Positions 1-5,467 of a DNA stretch of 5,467 nt are shown here, in pieces (position 1 is the first letter of the stretch; every line of letters begins with the position of its first letter). The stretch lies in assembly GCA_030598075.1 (NCBI GenBank), contig JAUVQP010000107.1:1-5467 (forward strand), read 5' to 3'. The stretch is from Miltoncostaeaceae bacterium (GTDB lineage Bacteria; Actinomycetota; Thermoleophilia; Miltoncostaeales; Miltoncostaeaceae). Below the pieces are notes generated by a model that was given only the letters and a program-made list of their open reading frames with translations, was not told the origin of the DNA and made no database searches. The position numbers were made by a program, and so were the translations under genes.

Positions 1-356
1 TCCCATGCGTGGGGCACGAAGCCGTTCATCCAGAGTTCGAGACGCTCGGGGGGGGACTCGGCGACGGGGCCGCCGCCGAAGCTGCCGTCCCTCGGCGGCG
101 CGGTGACCGCGTTGACGATCAGGTCCAAGCCGCCGAGGTTCCGCTCGGCACGGCGGATGACCTCGGCGACCGAGCGGGCGTCGGAGGCATCGCCCGGCAT
201 CGTCTCGACCTCCGGGTGGTCCTCGACCAGCCGGTCGAGCGTCTCCTCGGTCCGAGCGACGGCGAGAACCCGCCAGCCGCGGCTCAGTCGGTCGGCGACG
301 ACCGCCCGTCCGACGTTTCGGGCTCCGAACACCAGGGCGACCGCGGAATCGGGCAC
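1..356 (-). CDS. SDR-like NAD(P)-binding oxidoreductase, N-terminal part (runs off left edge)
   Basis: Reading leftward from GTG at 356-354 gives 118 codons with no stop before the window edge. The protein opens with a beta strand and a glycine-rich nucleotide loop (VALVFGARNVGRAVV, residues 6-20). It continues with a second strand ending in an Arg (VLAVAR, 30-35), an acidic GDASDA motif (55-60) where SDR enzymes contact adenine, and a fourth strand DLIVNAV (78-84) in the place of the usual NNAG. This order is that of a short-chain dehydrogenase/reductase Rossmann fold. The glycine loop is not the classical TGxxxGxG, so it may be a divergent or atypical SDR. The Ser-Tyr-Lys catalytic residues would lie outside the window, so substrate and activity cannot be judged. 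GTG at 356 is the only in-frame start that keeps the first strand. The gene is divergent from hemB, and nothing visible ties it to heme synthesis. Confidence 0.8.
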   Translation of the reverse strand, partial: MPDSAVALVFGARNVGRAVVADRLSRGWRVLAVARTEETLDRLVEDHPEVETMPGDASDARSVAEVIRRAERNLGGLDLIVNAVTAPPRDGSFGGGPVAESPPERLELWMNGFVPHAW

Positions 357-362
357 GCCCTC

Positions 363-368
363 ATAGTG
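363..368 (-). promoter_or_regulatory. Possible -10 element for the SDR-like gene
   Basis: On the minus strand the hexamer CACTAT lies six bases before the GTG start. It keeps the important A at position 2 and the AT at positions 5-6 of a -10 box but matches the consensus at only 3 of 6 positions. A short GAGG at 362-359 lies only two bases from the start, too close for a good ribosome binding site. The gene could therefore be leaderless, but the evidence is weak. Confidence 0.2.
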
Positions 369-391
369 CCAGGACCGCGCGGCGGGACCGG

Positions 392-397
392 TATCAT
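392..397 (+). promoter_or_regulatory. Probable -10 element giving a leaderless hemB transcript
   Basis: TATCAT matches the bacterial -10 consensus TATAAT at five of six positions. It is followed by six bases (cacggc) and then the GTG start codon of hemB at 404. Transcription normally begins six to eight bases after this hexamer, so the first transcribed base would be at or beside the G of the start codon. No Shine-Dalgarno sequence precedes the GTG, which agrees with a leaderless mRNA, a common arrangement in Actinobacteria. No convincing -35 hexamer is visible at the usual distance (around 369-374, ccagga). It would drive the whole hemB-to-ubiD run. Confidence 0.5.
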
Positions 398-408
398 CAC
401 GGCGTGAT
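396..408 (+). repeat. Short perfect inverted repeat over the hemB start
   Basis: ATCAC-GGC-GTGAT is a dyad with two perfect 5-base arms around a 3-base centre. It overlaps the last two bases of the proposed -10 box and the GTG start codon, where a bound repressor would block transcription. The arms do not extend further. A 5-base dyad arises easily by chance, so an operator role is only a suggestion. Confidence 0.25.
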
Positions 409-1426
409 CGAAGGTGCGATCGCCGACGGGGCGAGTACGGTTGGCCGCTTTCCCGGGCTGCGGCCGCGGCGGCTTCGGGCGAGTGACGCCATGCGGCGCA
501 TGGTGCGGGAGACGCGCCTTCACGCGGATCAGCTCATCCTCCCGCTCTTCGCGACCGAGGGTCGAGGCGTGCGCGAGCCCATCGAGGCCCTCCCCGGTCA
601 CAGCCGCCTCTCGCCCGACCTGATCGGCGAGCGGGCCGAGCGAGCGTTCGCGGCGGGGCTGCCCGCCGTTCTGGTGTTCGGCGTCACCGATCGCAAGGAC
701 GGGGCCGCGAGCGCAGCTTACGACCCTGACGGACCCACCCAGCAGGCGGTCGCGGCGATCCGCGAGGCGGCACCGGAGCTCGTTGTGATCACCGACGTCT
801 GCCTGTGTGGGTTCATGGACCACGGCCATTGCGGCGTCATCGTCGACGAGCGCGTGGACAACGACGTCACCCTCGAGCTTCTGGCACAGGTGGCCGCGAC
901 CCACGCCGACGCCGGAGCCCACGTCGTCGCGCCCAGCGACATGATGGACGGGCGCGTGGGGGCCATCCGAAGCGGGCTCGACCGGGAGGGGCACCCGGAC
1001 GTGGCGATCATGAGCTACGCGGCGAAGTATGCATCCGCCTTCTACGGACCGTTCCGCGAGGCGGCGGGCTCGGCGCCGGCGTTCGGCGATCGACGCGGCT
1101 ACCAGCTCGATCCGGCCAACGTGCGCGAGGCCGAGCGAGAGATCGCTCTCGACGTCGGCGAGGGCGCCGACATGATCATGGTCAAACCGGCGGCCACCTA
1201 CCTCGATGTGGTGGCGATGGCGCGTCGAGCGACGGGGCTGCCCCTCGCGGCGTACCACACCAGCGGCGAGTACGCGATGGTGAAGGCGGCGGCCGAGCGA
1301 GGCTGGCTCGACGAGCCCGCGGCGGCAATCGAGACGCTGACGGCCATCTCCCGCGCGGGGGCCGACCTGATCATCACCTACTACGCCGAGGACGCCGCTC
1401 GGTGGCTCCATGAGGAGACGGCATGA
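404..1426 (+). CDS. hemB: Porphobilinogen synthase (delta-aminolevulinate dehydratase), zinc type
   Basis: This cytosolic enzyme condenses two 5-aminolevulinate molecules into porphobilinogen, the pyrrole unit of all tetrapyrroles. The 340-residue product has the full family pattern: FPGLRPRRLR near the N terminus (16-25), the metal motif DVCLCGFMDHGHCG (131-144), MSYAAKYASAFYGPFR (203-218) with the first active-site lysine K208, and GADMIMVKPAATY (254-266) with the Schiff-base lysine K261. Cys133, Cys135 and Cys143 form the three-cysteine zinc site, so this is a zinc-dependent rather than Asp-rich magnesium-type enzyme. Length is normal for the family (about 320-340). GTG at 404 is chosen because no other in-frame start lies before the conserved FP..R.RR segment, and a -10 box sits at leaderless distance. 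The stop overlaps the next gene's ATG (ATGA). It is the first gene of the heme/quinone operon. Confidence 0.97.
   Translation: MIEGAIADGASTVGRFPGLRPRRLRASDAMRRMVRETRLHADQLILPLFATEGRGVREPIEALPGHSRLSPDLIGERAERAFAAGLPAVLVFGVTDRKDGAASAAYDPDGPTQQAVAAIREAAPELVVITDVCLCGFMDHGHCGVIVDERVDNDVTLELLAQVAATHADAGAHVVAPSDMMDGRVGAIRSGLDREGHPDVAIMSYAAKYASAFYGPFREAAGSAPAFGDRRGYQLDPANVREAEREIALDVGEGADMIMVKPAATYLDVVAMARRATGLPLAAYHTSGEYAMVKAAAERGWLDEPAAAIETLTAISRAGADLIITYYAEDAARWLHEETA
1413..1417 (+). promoter_or_regulatory. Ribosome binding site for the siroheme decarboxylase gene
   Basis: AGGAG inside the last codons of hemB ends five bases before ATG at 1423. It fixes the start of the next gene and supports translational coupling through the ATGA overlap. 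Confidence 0.7.
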
Positions 1427-2517
1427 CGACCACGGCACAGAGTTCTCGGCGCAGCCCGGACGAGGTGGACCGCGACGTGCTCAACGCCCTGCAGGCAGGA
1501 ATCGCGCTGGTGCGGCGCCCCTTCGAGGAGGTCGGAGAGCGCTGCGGGCTTTCCGAGGCGGACGTGCTCACACGGCTTGGGCGCCTCAAAGACAGCGGCC
1601 TGGTACGGCAGTTGTCGGCGATCTTCGACACGCGGGCGCTCGGCTACAAGAGCAGTCTGGTCGCGGCCCGCTACCCGGACGACCGATTGTTCGAGGCGGC
1701 GGCGATCGTCGGCGGCCACCCGGGAGTCAGCCACAACTACCGCCGCACGCACTCCTTCAACCTGTGGTTCACGGTGGCCGTCGAGCCCGAATCCACGCTG
1801 GGGCTCGATCGCACGGTGGAGATGCTGGCCGAGGCGACCGACGCCGAGTCCATGCGCATGCTGCCGACGCTCAAGCTGTACAAGATCAACGTCCAGCTCG
1901 ACATGACCGGCGCGGAGGCGACCGACGCGAAGGAGTCCTCGCCCCGGCCGGCCCCGACCCGCGGCGACGGAACGCTGCCGACAGAGCGCGACCGCCGAGG
2001 GATCGAGATCCTCCAGCGCGACCTCCCGCTCGACCCGGAGCCCTTCGACCTCTGGGCGGGTGAGGCCGGCATGGACGTCGACGAGTTGCTGGCCGTCGCG
2101 CAGACCTTCGTCGACCGCAGGTACATGCGCAGGTTCGCCGCGGTGCTCAACCACCGCCGCGCCGGCTTCGGGGCCAACGGCATGGCGGTTTGGAAGGTTC
2201 CGGATGGCCGCCTCGACGAGCTCGGGGCCCGCATGGCGGCGTTCAAGTCCGTCTCGCACTGCTATCGGAGGCCGACCTACCCCGACTGGCCCTACAGCCT
2301 CTTCACCATGGTGCACGCGCGCTCGACCGAGGCGTGTGAGGAGACGATCGCGGCCATCGCGGCCGACGCCGGGCTGGACGATCCGGATCAGCGGACGGTT
2401 CTCTACTCGACGTACGAGTTCAAGAAGATCCGGCTCGTCTACTTCACGCCCGAGTACCGGGAGTGGGAGAGGCGCGCGGTGGCCGGCGAGACGCTGCCGC
2501 GCTGGGAGCGATCCTGA
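1423..2517 (+). CDS. Fused siroheme decarboxylase (AhbA-AhbB / NirD-NirL type, Lrp/AsnC fold)
   Basis: The 364-residue protein is two related Lrp/AsnC-like units in tandem. Unit 1 (about 14-165) has a winged-helix segment (15-65) and the motif GVSHNYRRTHSFNLWFTV (101-118), as in AhbA/NirD. Unit 2 (about 188-345) has GANGMAVWKV (250-259), VSHCYRRPTYPDWPYSLF (277-294) and VLYSTYEFKKIRLVYF (326-341), as in AhbB/NirL. A low-complexity linker (about 165-187, Pro/Thr/Ala/Glu-rich) joins them. Known members decarboxylate siroheme to 12,18-didecarboxysiroheme, for heme through the siroheme route or for heme d1. The His-Asn-Tyr and His-Cys-Tyr motifs lie in the region that binds substrate in this family. 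Position between hemB and hemL favours the biosynthetic role over a transcriptional regulator, the usual automatic label. Heme versus heme d1 cannot be decided, since neither AhbC/AhbD nor NirJ-type partner genes are in the window. ATG at 1423 has a good ribosome site. Confidence 0.88.
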   Translation: MTTTAQSSRRSPDEVDRDVLNALQAGIALVRRPFEEVGERCGLSEADVLTRLGRLKDSGLVRQLSAIFDTRALGYKSSLVAARYPDDRLFEAAAIVGGHPGVSHNYRRTHSFNLWFTVAVEPESTLGLDRTVEMLAEATDAESMRMLPTLKLYKINVQLDMTGAEATDAKESSPRPAPTRGDGTLPTERDRRGIEILQRDLPLDPEPFDLWAGEAGMDVDELLAVAQTFVDRRYMRRFAAVLNHRRAGFGANGMAVWKVPDGRLDELGARMAAFKSVSHCYRRPTYPDWPYSLFTMVHARSTEACEETIAAIAADAGLDDPDQRTVLYSTYEFKKIRLVYFTPEYREWERRAVAGETLPRWERS

Positions 2518-2520
2518 GGA
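2516..2520 (+). promoter_or_regulatory. Ribosome binding site for hemL
   Basis: GAGGA overlaps the TGA stop of the preceding gene and ends ten bases before GTG at 2531. The spacing is a little long, but no other in-frame ATG, GTG or TTG is nearby, so it helps fix the hemL start. Confidence 0.5.
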
Positions 2521-2530
2521 CGCAACGCTC

Positions 2531-3790
2531 GTGACGCAGAGCGATGAGCTCTACGAGCGGGCCCGCGGCGTCTTGGTCGGGGGCGTCAACTCGCCCGTCC
2601 GTGCGATGCGGTCCATCGGGCGGGATCCGCTGTTCATTCAGAGGGCGAAGGGCCCTCACGTGTGGGACGCCGACGGCAACCGTTACGTCGACTACCTCGG
2701 CACCTGGGGACCGGCCATCCTGGGTCACGCACCGGACGTGGTCCTCGACGCCGTATCGTCGAGCCTGCCGTCCGGGACGTCGTTCGGAGCGCCCACGGAG
2801 GCCGAGGTCCGCTTCGCCGAGGTCGTCGCGGACGCCGTTCCGTCGATCGAGCGGCTGCGCATGACAAGCTCGGGCAGCGAAGCCGTGGCCGGGGCGCTGC
2901 GCGTGGCGAGGGCCGCGACCGACCGAGAGCCCGTGGTGAAGACCGAGGGCGGCTACCACGGAGCCCTGGACGGCCTGCTCGCCGCGGCCGGGAGTGGCGC
3001 CACCACCCTCGGGGTTCCGACCAGCCCCGGGGTGCCGCGCGGAGCGACCGAGGCCACTCGGCTCGTGCCCTACAACGACGTGGCGGCGGCGCGCCGCGCG
3101 CTCGATGGAGCCGCCGCGATCATCGTGGAGCCGGTGGCGGGCAACATGGGGGTCGTGCCACCCGAGCCCGGCTACCTGGAGGGGCTTCGCGAGGCGTGCG
3201 ACGTCACGGGGGCGCTGCTGATCCTCGACGAGGTCATGACCGGCTTCCGCGTCGCGTACGGTGGGGCCCAAGAGCTCTACGGTGTGCGAGCCGACCTGAC
3301 CTGTCTGGGCAAGGTCATCGGAGGCGGCCTTCCGGTGGGCGCGTTCGGAGGTCGCGCGGACGTCATGTCCGAGCTGGCCCCCGAGGGCCCGTGCTACCAG
3401 GCGGGAACCCTCTCGGGAAACCCGCTCGCGACGGCCGCGGGCCTCGCGGCGTTGGGCGAGCTTGCGGACCCGCGCGTGTACGAGCGGCTCGAGGCCACGG
3501 GAGCGGCACTCGAGAGCGCCATCGGGGAAAGCGGCGCGCCGATCGTCACCAACCGCGTGGGCTCCATGCTGACGGCCTTCTTCACCGACGGCCCCGTCAC
3601 CGACTACGCCTCGGCCCTCACGAGCGATACCGAACTGTACGGAAGGTTCGCCTGCGCCCTTCTCGATCGCGGCGTCTATCCGCCCCCGTCGCAGTTCGAG
3701 GCGTGGTTCGTCAGCAGCGCGCACGGCGACGGGGAACTCCGCGCGACGCGCGACGCGCTGGCGGGCGCCGCCGCGGAGGTCGGGCCGTGA
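2531..3790 (+). CDS. hemL: Glutamate-1-semialdehyde 2,1-aminomutase
   Basis: This PLP enzyme moves the amino group of glutamate-1-semialdehyde to make 5-aminolevulinate, the substrate of HemB, in the tRNA-dependent C5 pathway. The 419-residue product carries GGVNSPVRA (17-25), YLGTWGPAILGH (55-66), TSSGSEA (112-118), the mobile-loop AGSGA (153-157), EPVAGNMGVVPPEPGYL (200-216), ILDEVMTGFRV (231-241) with PLP-contacting D233, LGKVIGGGLPVGAFGGR (259-275) with PLP lysine K261, and YQAGTLSGNP (289-298). The C-terminal PPSQFEAWFVSSAH (385-398) is typical of HemL rather than of other class III aminotransferases. Some usual residues differ: TSSGSEA for the common NSGTEA, and YHGALD for YHGHAD. Length is slightly below the usual 425-430. 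GTG at 2531 begins just before the conserved LYERA helix. The open frame continues upstream but only as an out-of-frame shadow of the previous gene. hemA is not in the window. Confidence 0.96.
   Translation: MTQSDELYERARGVLVGGVNSPVRAMRSIGRDPLFIQRAKGPHVWDADGNRYVDYLGTWGPAILGHAPDVVLDAVSSSLPSGTSFGAPTEAEVRFAEVVADAVPSIERLRMTSSGSEAVAGALRVARAATDREPVVKTEGGYHGALDGLLAAAGSGATTLGVPTSPGVPRGATEATRLVPYNDVAAARRALDGAAAIIVEPVAGNMGVVPPEPGYLEGLREACDVTGALLILDEVMTGFRVAYGGAQELYGVRADLTCLGKVIGGGLPVGAFGGRADVMSELAPEGPCYQAGTLSGNPLATAAGLAALGELADPRVYERLEATGAALESAIGESGAPIVTNRVGSMLTAFFTDGPVTDYASALTSDTELYGRFACALLDRGVYPPPSQFEAWFVSSAHGDGELRATRDALAGAAAEVGP
3775..3779 (+). promoter_or_regulatory. Ribosome binding site for the prenyl-synthase-like gene
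   Basis: GGAGG inside the end of hemL lies seven bases before GTG at 3787, ideal spacing. It supports a start that overlaps the hemL stop by four bases (GTGA). Confidence 0.7.
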
Positions 3791-4305
3791 GGGACGCGCT
3801 GGGCGCGGAGCCCGCGCTTGCCGACGCGCTGATCGAACCTGCGCCGGCACCGCTGCTGGCGCCTCTGGTCGCCCCGCCACTCCGCCCGATCGAGGCCGCT
3901 GGCTTGGACCTCATCCTGGAGGGATTCCTCCTGCACCACGGCGTCTCGCGACATGTGGCAATCGCCGATCGCGGCCGCCGCGTGCTGGCCGGCGACTACT
4001 GCTACGCGACGGGTCTCGTGCGCGTCGCGGCGGCGGGCGATCTGTTCGTCATCGAGGCCCTGTCGGAGTTGATCGCCGTCAGCGCTGGGCTCGTCGCGCG
4101 ACGCGGGCGCGATCAGCTCGAGCCGCTGTGGCGCGGAACCGTCGCAGCGATCGCGCTCGGCGGAGGAGGCAACGGGGACGGTCCCGCCGCCGCGTTGGCC
4201 GCTGCAACGACATCGCTCGAGGCCTCGGGCGATGGGGGGCCGCTCCGCGCCCTCGCGGATCGGCTCGGTCCCACCCCGGGCCTGGCGGAGGCCCTCGCGC
4301 GGTGA
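3787..4305 (+). CDS. Reduced polyprenyl diphosphate synthase-like protein, function unknown
   Basis: The product has 172 residues, mostly predicted helix and rich in Ala, Leu and Gly. The middle (about 47-105) resembles one stretch of trans-isoprenyl diphosphate synthases: FLLHHGVSRHVAIADRG, then RRVLAGDYCYATGL (64-77), AAGDLFVIEALSELI (82-96) and VSAGL (98-102), compared with the family pattern ...G..AVLAGDYL..A, GD..V...L...I and ...GE. The aspartate-rich DDxxD motif expected just before LAGDY is absent; HHGVS lies roughly there. No second DDxxD is present, and the length is about half of the usual 300-350. It is therefore probably not a catalytic synthase by itself. It could be a non-catalytic subunit, a degenerate paralog or a partner of UbiD. 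A glycine-rich segment (LGGGGNGDG, 124-132) follows. It overlaps hemL and the next gene by four bases each, so it is surely translated in the operon. The family match is by eye, and another helical family is possible. Confidence 0.6.
   Translation: MRDALGAEPALADALIEPAPAPLLAPLVAPPLRPIEAAGLDLILEGFLLHHGVSRHVAIADRGRRVLAGDYCYATGLVRVAAAGDLFVIEALSELIAVSAGLVARRGRDQLEPLWRGTVAAIALGGGGNGDGPAAALAAATTSLEASGDGGPLRALADRLGPTPGLAEALAR
4287..4291 (+). promoter_or_regulatory. Ribosome binding site for the ubiD-family gene
   Basis: GGAGG ends ten bases before GTG at 4302. Together with the GTGA overlap it supports this start; the next in-frame ATG is about 70 codons further and would remove conserved N-terminal sequence. 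Confidence 0.5.
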
Positions 4306-5467
4306 GCGCCGACCTCCGCACATGGATCGAGGAGCTGCGCTCGTCGGGAGAGCTCGTCGAGGTCGACGCGCTGGTCGATCCCCGCCTCGAGATCACCGAG
4401 ATCACCGACCGCGTCAGCAAGAACGGCGGGCCGGCACTGCTGTTTCGGAATGTCCGCGGCTCCGATCTGGCCGTGCTCATCAACCAGTTCGGCAGCGCTC
4501 GGCGCATGCGCATGGCGCTCCGCACGGACAGCCTCGACGCCATCGGCACACGCATCCAAGACCTTCTCGAGCTTCAGCCACCGCAAGGTGTCGCGGCCAA
4601 GGTTCGCGCGCTCGGCACGCTTCGCCAGCTGGCGTCCTTCGCGCCGAAGTACGTCAGCTCAGCGCCCTGTCAGGAGGTGTGGGTCGACCCGCCCGACCTC
4701 GCGCTGCTTCCCATCCTGACCTGCTGGCCCGAGGACGGCGGGCCGTACATCACGCTGCCCCTGGTGTTCAGCAAAGACCCCCGCTCGGGGGCCCGCAACT
4801 GCGGCATGTACCGCATCCAGGTCGTCGATCCGCGCACCGCGATGATGCACTGGCAAATCCACAAGGACGGAGCGGCCCACCTTCGCGACTCCGCGGGACG
4901 GGTCGAGGTCGCCATCGCGCTCGGCACCAGCCCCGCCACGACCTACAGCGCCACGGCCCCTCTTCCCCCCGGGGTCGACGAGATGCTGTTCGCGGGCTTC
5001 CTCAACGGGAAGAGCGTGCGCATGGTTACCTGCCGCACGGTCGACGTGGAGGTGCCCGCCGAGAGCGAAGTCGTCATCGAGGGCTACGTCGACGCCACCG
5101 ACCTTCGTCAAGAGGGTCCGTTCGGCGACCACACCGGCTTCTACACCCCCGCCGACCAGTACCCGACGCTGCACGTCACCGGCATGTCCATGCGTCGCGA
5201 CCCGATCTACGCGACGACGATCGTCGGAAAGCCCCCGATGGAGGACTTCCATCTCGGAAAAGCCACCGAGCGCATCTTCCTGCCCCTCATCCGCACGACG
5301 GTCCCCGACCTGCACGACATGAACCTCCCGCAGGAGGGTATCTTCCACAACTGCGCCATCGTCTCCGTCGATAAGCGCTATCCGGGCCATGCCAAGAAGC
5401 TCATGAGCGCGATCTGGGGTCTGGGCTTGCTCTCGCTGACGCGCTGCGTGGTGGTCGTCGATGCGGA
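4302..5467 (+). CDS. UbiD-family prenylated-FMN-dependent decarboxylase, C-terminus cut by window edge
   Basis: The frame is open from GTG 4302 to the right edge: 388 complete codons of a protein that usually has about 480 or more. The N terminus DLRTWIEELRSSGELVEV (4-21) and the ending IWGLGLLSLTRCVVVVDA (371-388) are typical of UbiD. By alignment from memory with characterised members, N166, H187 and E227 are the likely metal/prFMN-phosphate ligands. R171, E271 and D276 are the likely catalytic Arg-Glu-acid set, in RNCGMYR (165-171) and EGPFGDHTGFY (271-281). TIVGKPPMEDFHLGKATERI (307-326) is a further family block. UbiD enzymes need prenylated FMN made by UbiX and decarboxylate aromatic or unsaturated acids. 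Beside a prenyl-synthase-like gene in a respiratory cofactor operon, the likely job is a decarboxylation in menaquinone synthesis, though the substrate cannot be read from sequence. It starts in a 4-base overlap with the preceding gene. Confidence 0.93.
   Translation, partial: MSADLRTWIEELRSSGELVEVDALVDPRLEITEITDRVSKNGGPALLFRNVRGSDLAVLINQFGSARRMRMALRTDSLDAIGTRIQDLLELQPPQGVAAKVRALGTLRQLASFAPKYVSSAPCQEVWVDPPDLALLPILTCWPEDGGPYITLPLVFSKDPRSGARNCGMYRIQVVDPRTAMMHWQIHKDGAAHLRDSAGRVEVAIALGTSPATTYSATAPLPPGVDEMLFAGFLNGKSVRMVTCRTVDVEVPAESEVVIEGYVDATDLRQEGPFGDHTGFYTPADQYPTLHVTGMSMRRDPIYATTIVGKPPMEDFHLGKATERIFLPLIRTTVPDLHDMNLPQEGIFHNCAIVSVDKRYPGHAKKLMSAIWGLGLLSLTRCVVVVDA

Noticed and set aside
406..421. 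Possible hairpin GATCG-aaggtg-CGATC at the 5' end of the hemB message
   Set aside because: Only five base pairs with a six-base loop, inside coding sequence, with no poly-U tract or riboswitch-like structure around it.
284..1438. Long minus-strand open frame antisense to hemB
   Set aside because: It is rich in Arg, Gly and His with no recognisable motif, and lies opposite a clear hemB. Long antisense frames are expected in GC-rich codon-biased DNA.
1423..2517. Lrp/AsnC-family transcriptional regulator
   Set aside because: The fold is shared, but the paired HNYRR...NLWFT and HCYRR...PDWPY motifs and the position between hemB and hemL fit siroheme decarboxylase better.
2060..2530. N-terminal extension of hemL reading back into the decarboxylase gene
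   Set aside because: The translation here is Ser/Arg/Thr-rich shadow sequence, and HemL conservation begins right after GTG 2531.
2662..3786. Upstream continuation of the frame that carries the prenyl-synthase-like protein
   Set aside because: It overlaps hemL in another frame and is Arg/Gly-rich. The GTG at 3787 with GGAGG seven bases before it is a better start.
2444..3880. Long minus-strand open frame antisense to hemL (478 residues)
   Set aside because: Low-complexity Arg/Ala/Gly composition and no domain; it mirrors the GC-rich third positions of hemL.
4232..5374. Plus-strand frame of 380 residues across the UbiD region
   Set aside because: Its translation is Arg/His/Pro-rich with no family match, whereas the frame from 4302 gives conserved UbiD blocks over its whole length.

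Overview
The window is GC-rich bacterial DNA, almost entirely coding, with GTG starts on four of its five genes, 4-base stop/start overlaps and a probable leaderless promoter. This pattern suggests a high-GC Actinobacteriota-type genome, perhaps Thermoleophilia-like. That placement is an inference from gene style and gene content, not a demonstrated taxonomy.

Layout: an incomplete minus-strand gene (1-356) encodes the N-terminal part of a short-chain dehydrogenase-like Rossmann protein. A 47-base divergent spacer separates it from a plus-strand run that fills the rest of the window: hemB (404-1426, porphobilinogen synthase), a two-domain siroheme decarboxylase of the AhbA-AhbB/NirD-NirL type (1423-2517), hemL (2531-3790, glutamate-1-semialdehyde aminomutase), a 172-residue protein resembling a piece of a trans-prenyl diphosphate synthase without an aspartate-rich motif (3787-4305), and a UbiD-family prenylated-FMN decarboxylase running off the right edge (4302 onward). 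Three of the four junctions are 4-base overlaps and the fourth is a 13-base gap, so the five genes look like one operon with coupled translation.

How the genes fit together: HemL makes 5-aminolevulinate and HemB condenses two of these to porphobilinogen, the first two pathway steps represented here. The siroheme decarboxylase acts far downstream, removing two acetate carboxyls from siroheme to give 12,18-didecarboxysiroheme. That intermediate leads to heme by the siroheme-dependent route, or to heme d1 in denitrifiers. UbiD and the prenyl-synthase-like protein point to isoprenoid quinone synthesis, most likely menaquinone. The operon thus appears to join tetrapyrrole supply with quinone supply, two cofactor sets used by the respiratory chain. 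The most distinctive points are the fused decarboxylase, which is easily misread as an Lrp/AsnC regulator, the reduced prenyl-synthase-like protein, and the start region of hemB. No RNA gene, CRISPR array, insertion sequence or terminator was recognised, and no stretch over 300 bases lacks a gene.
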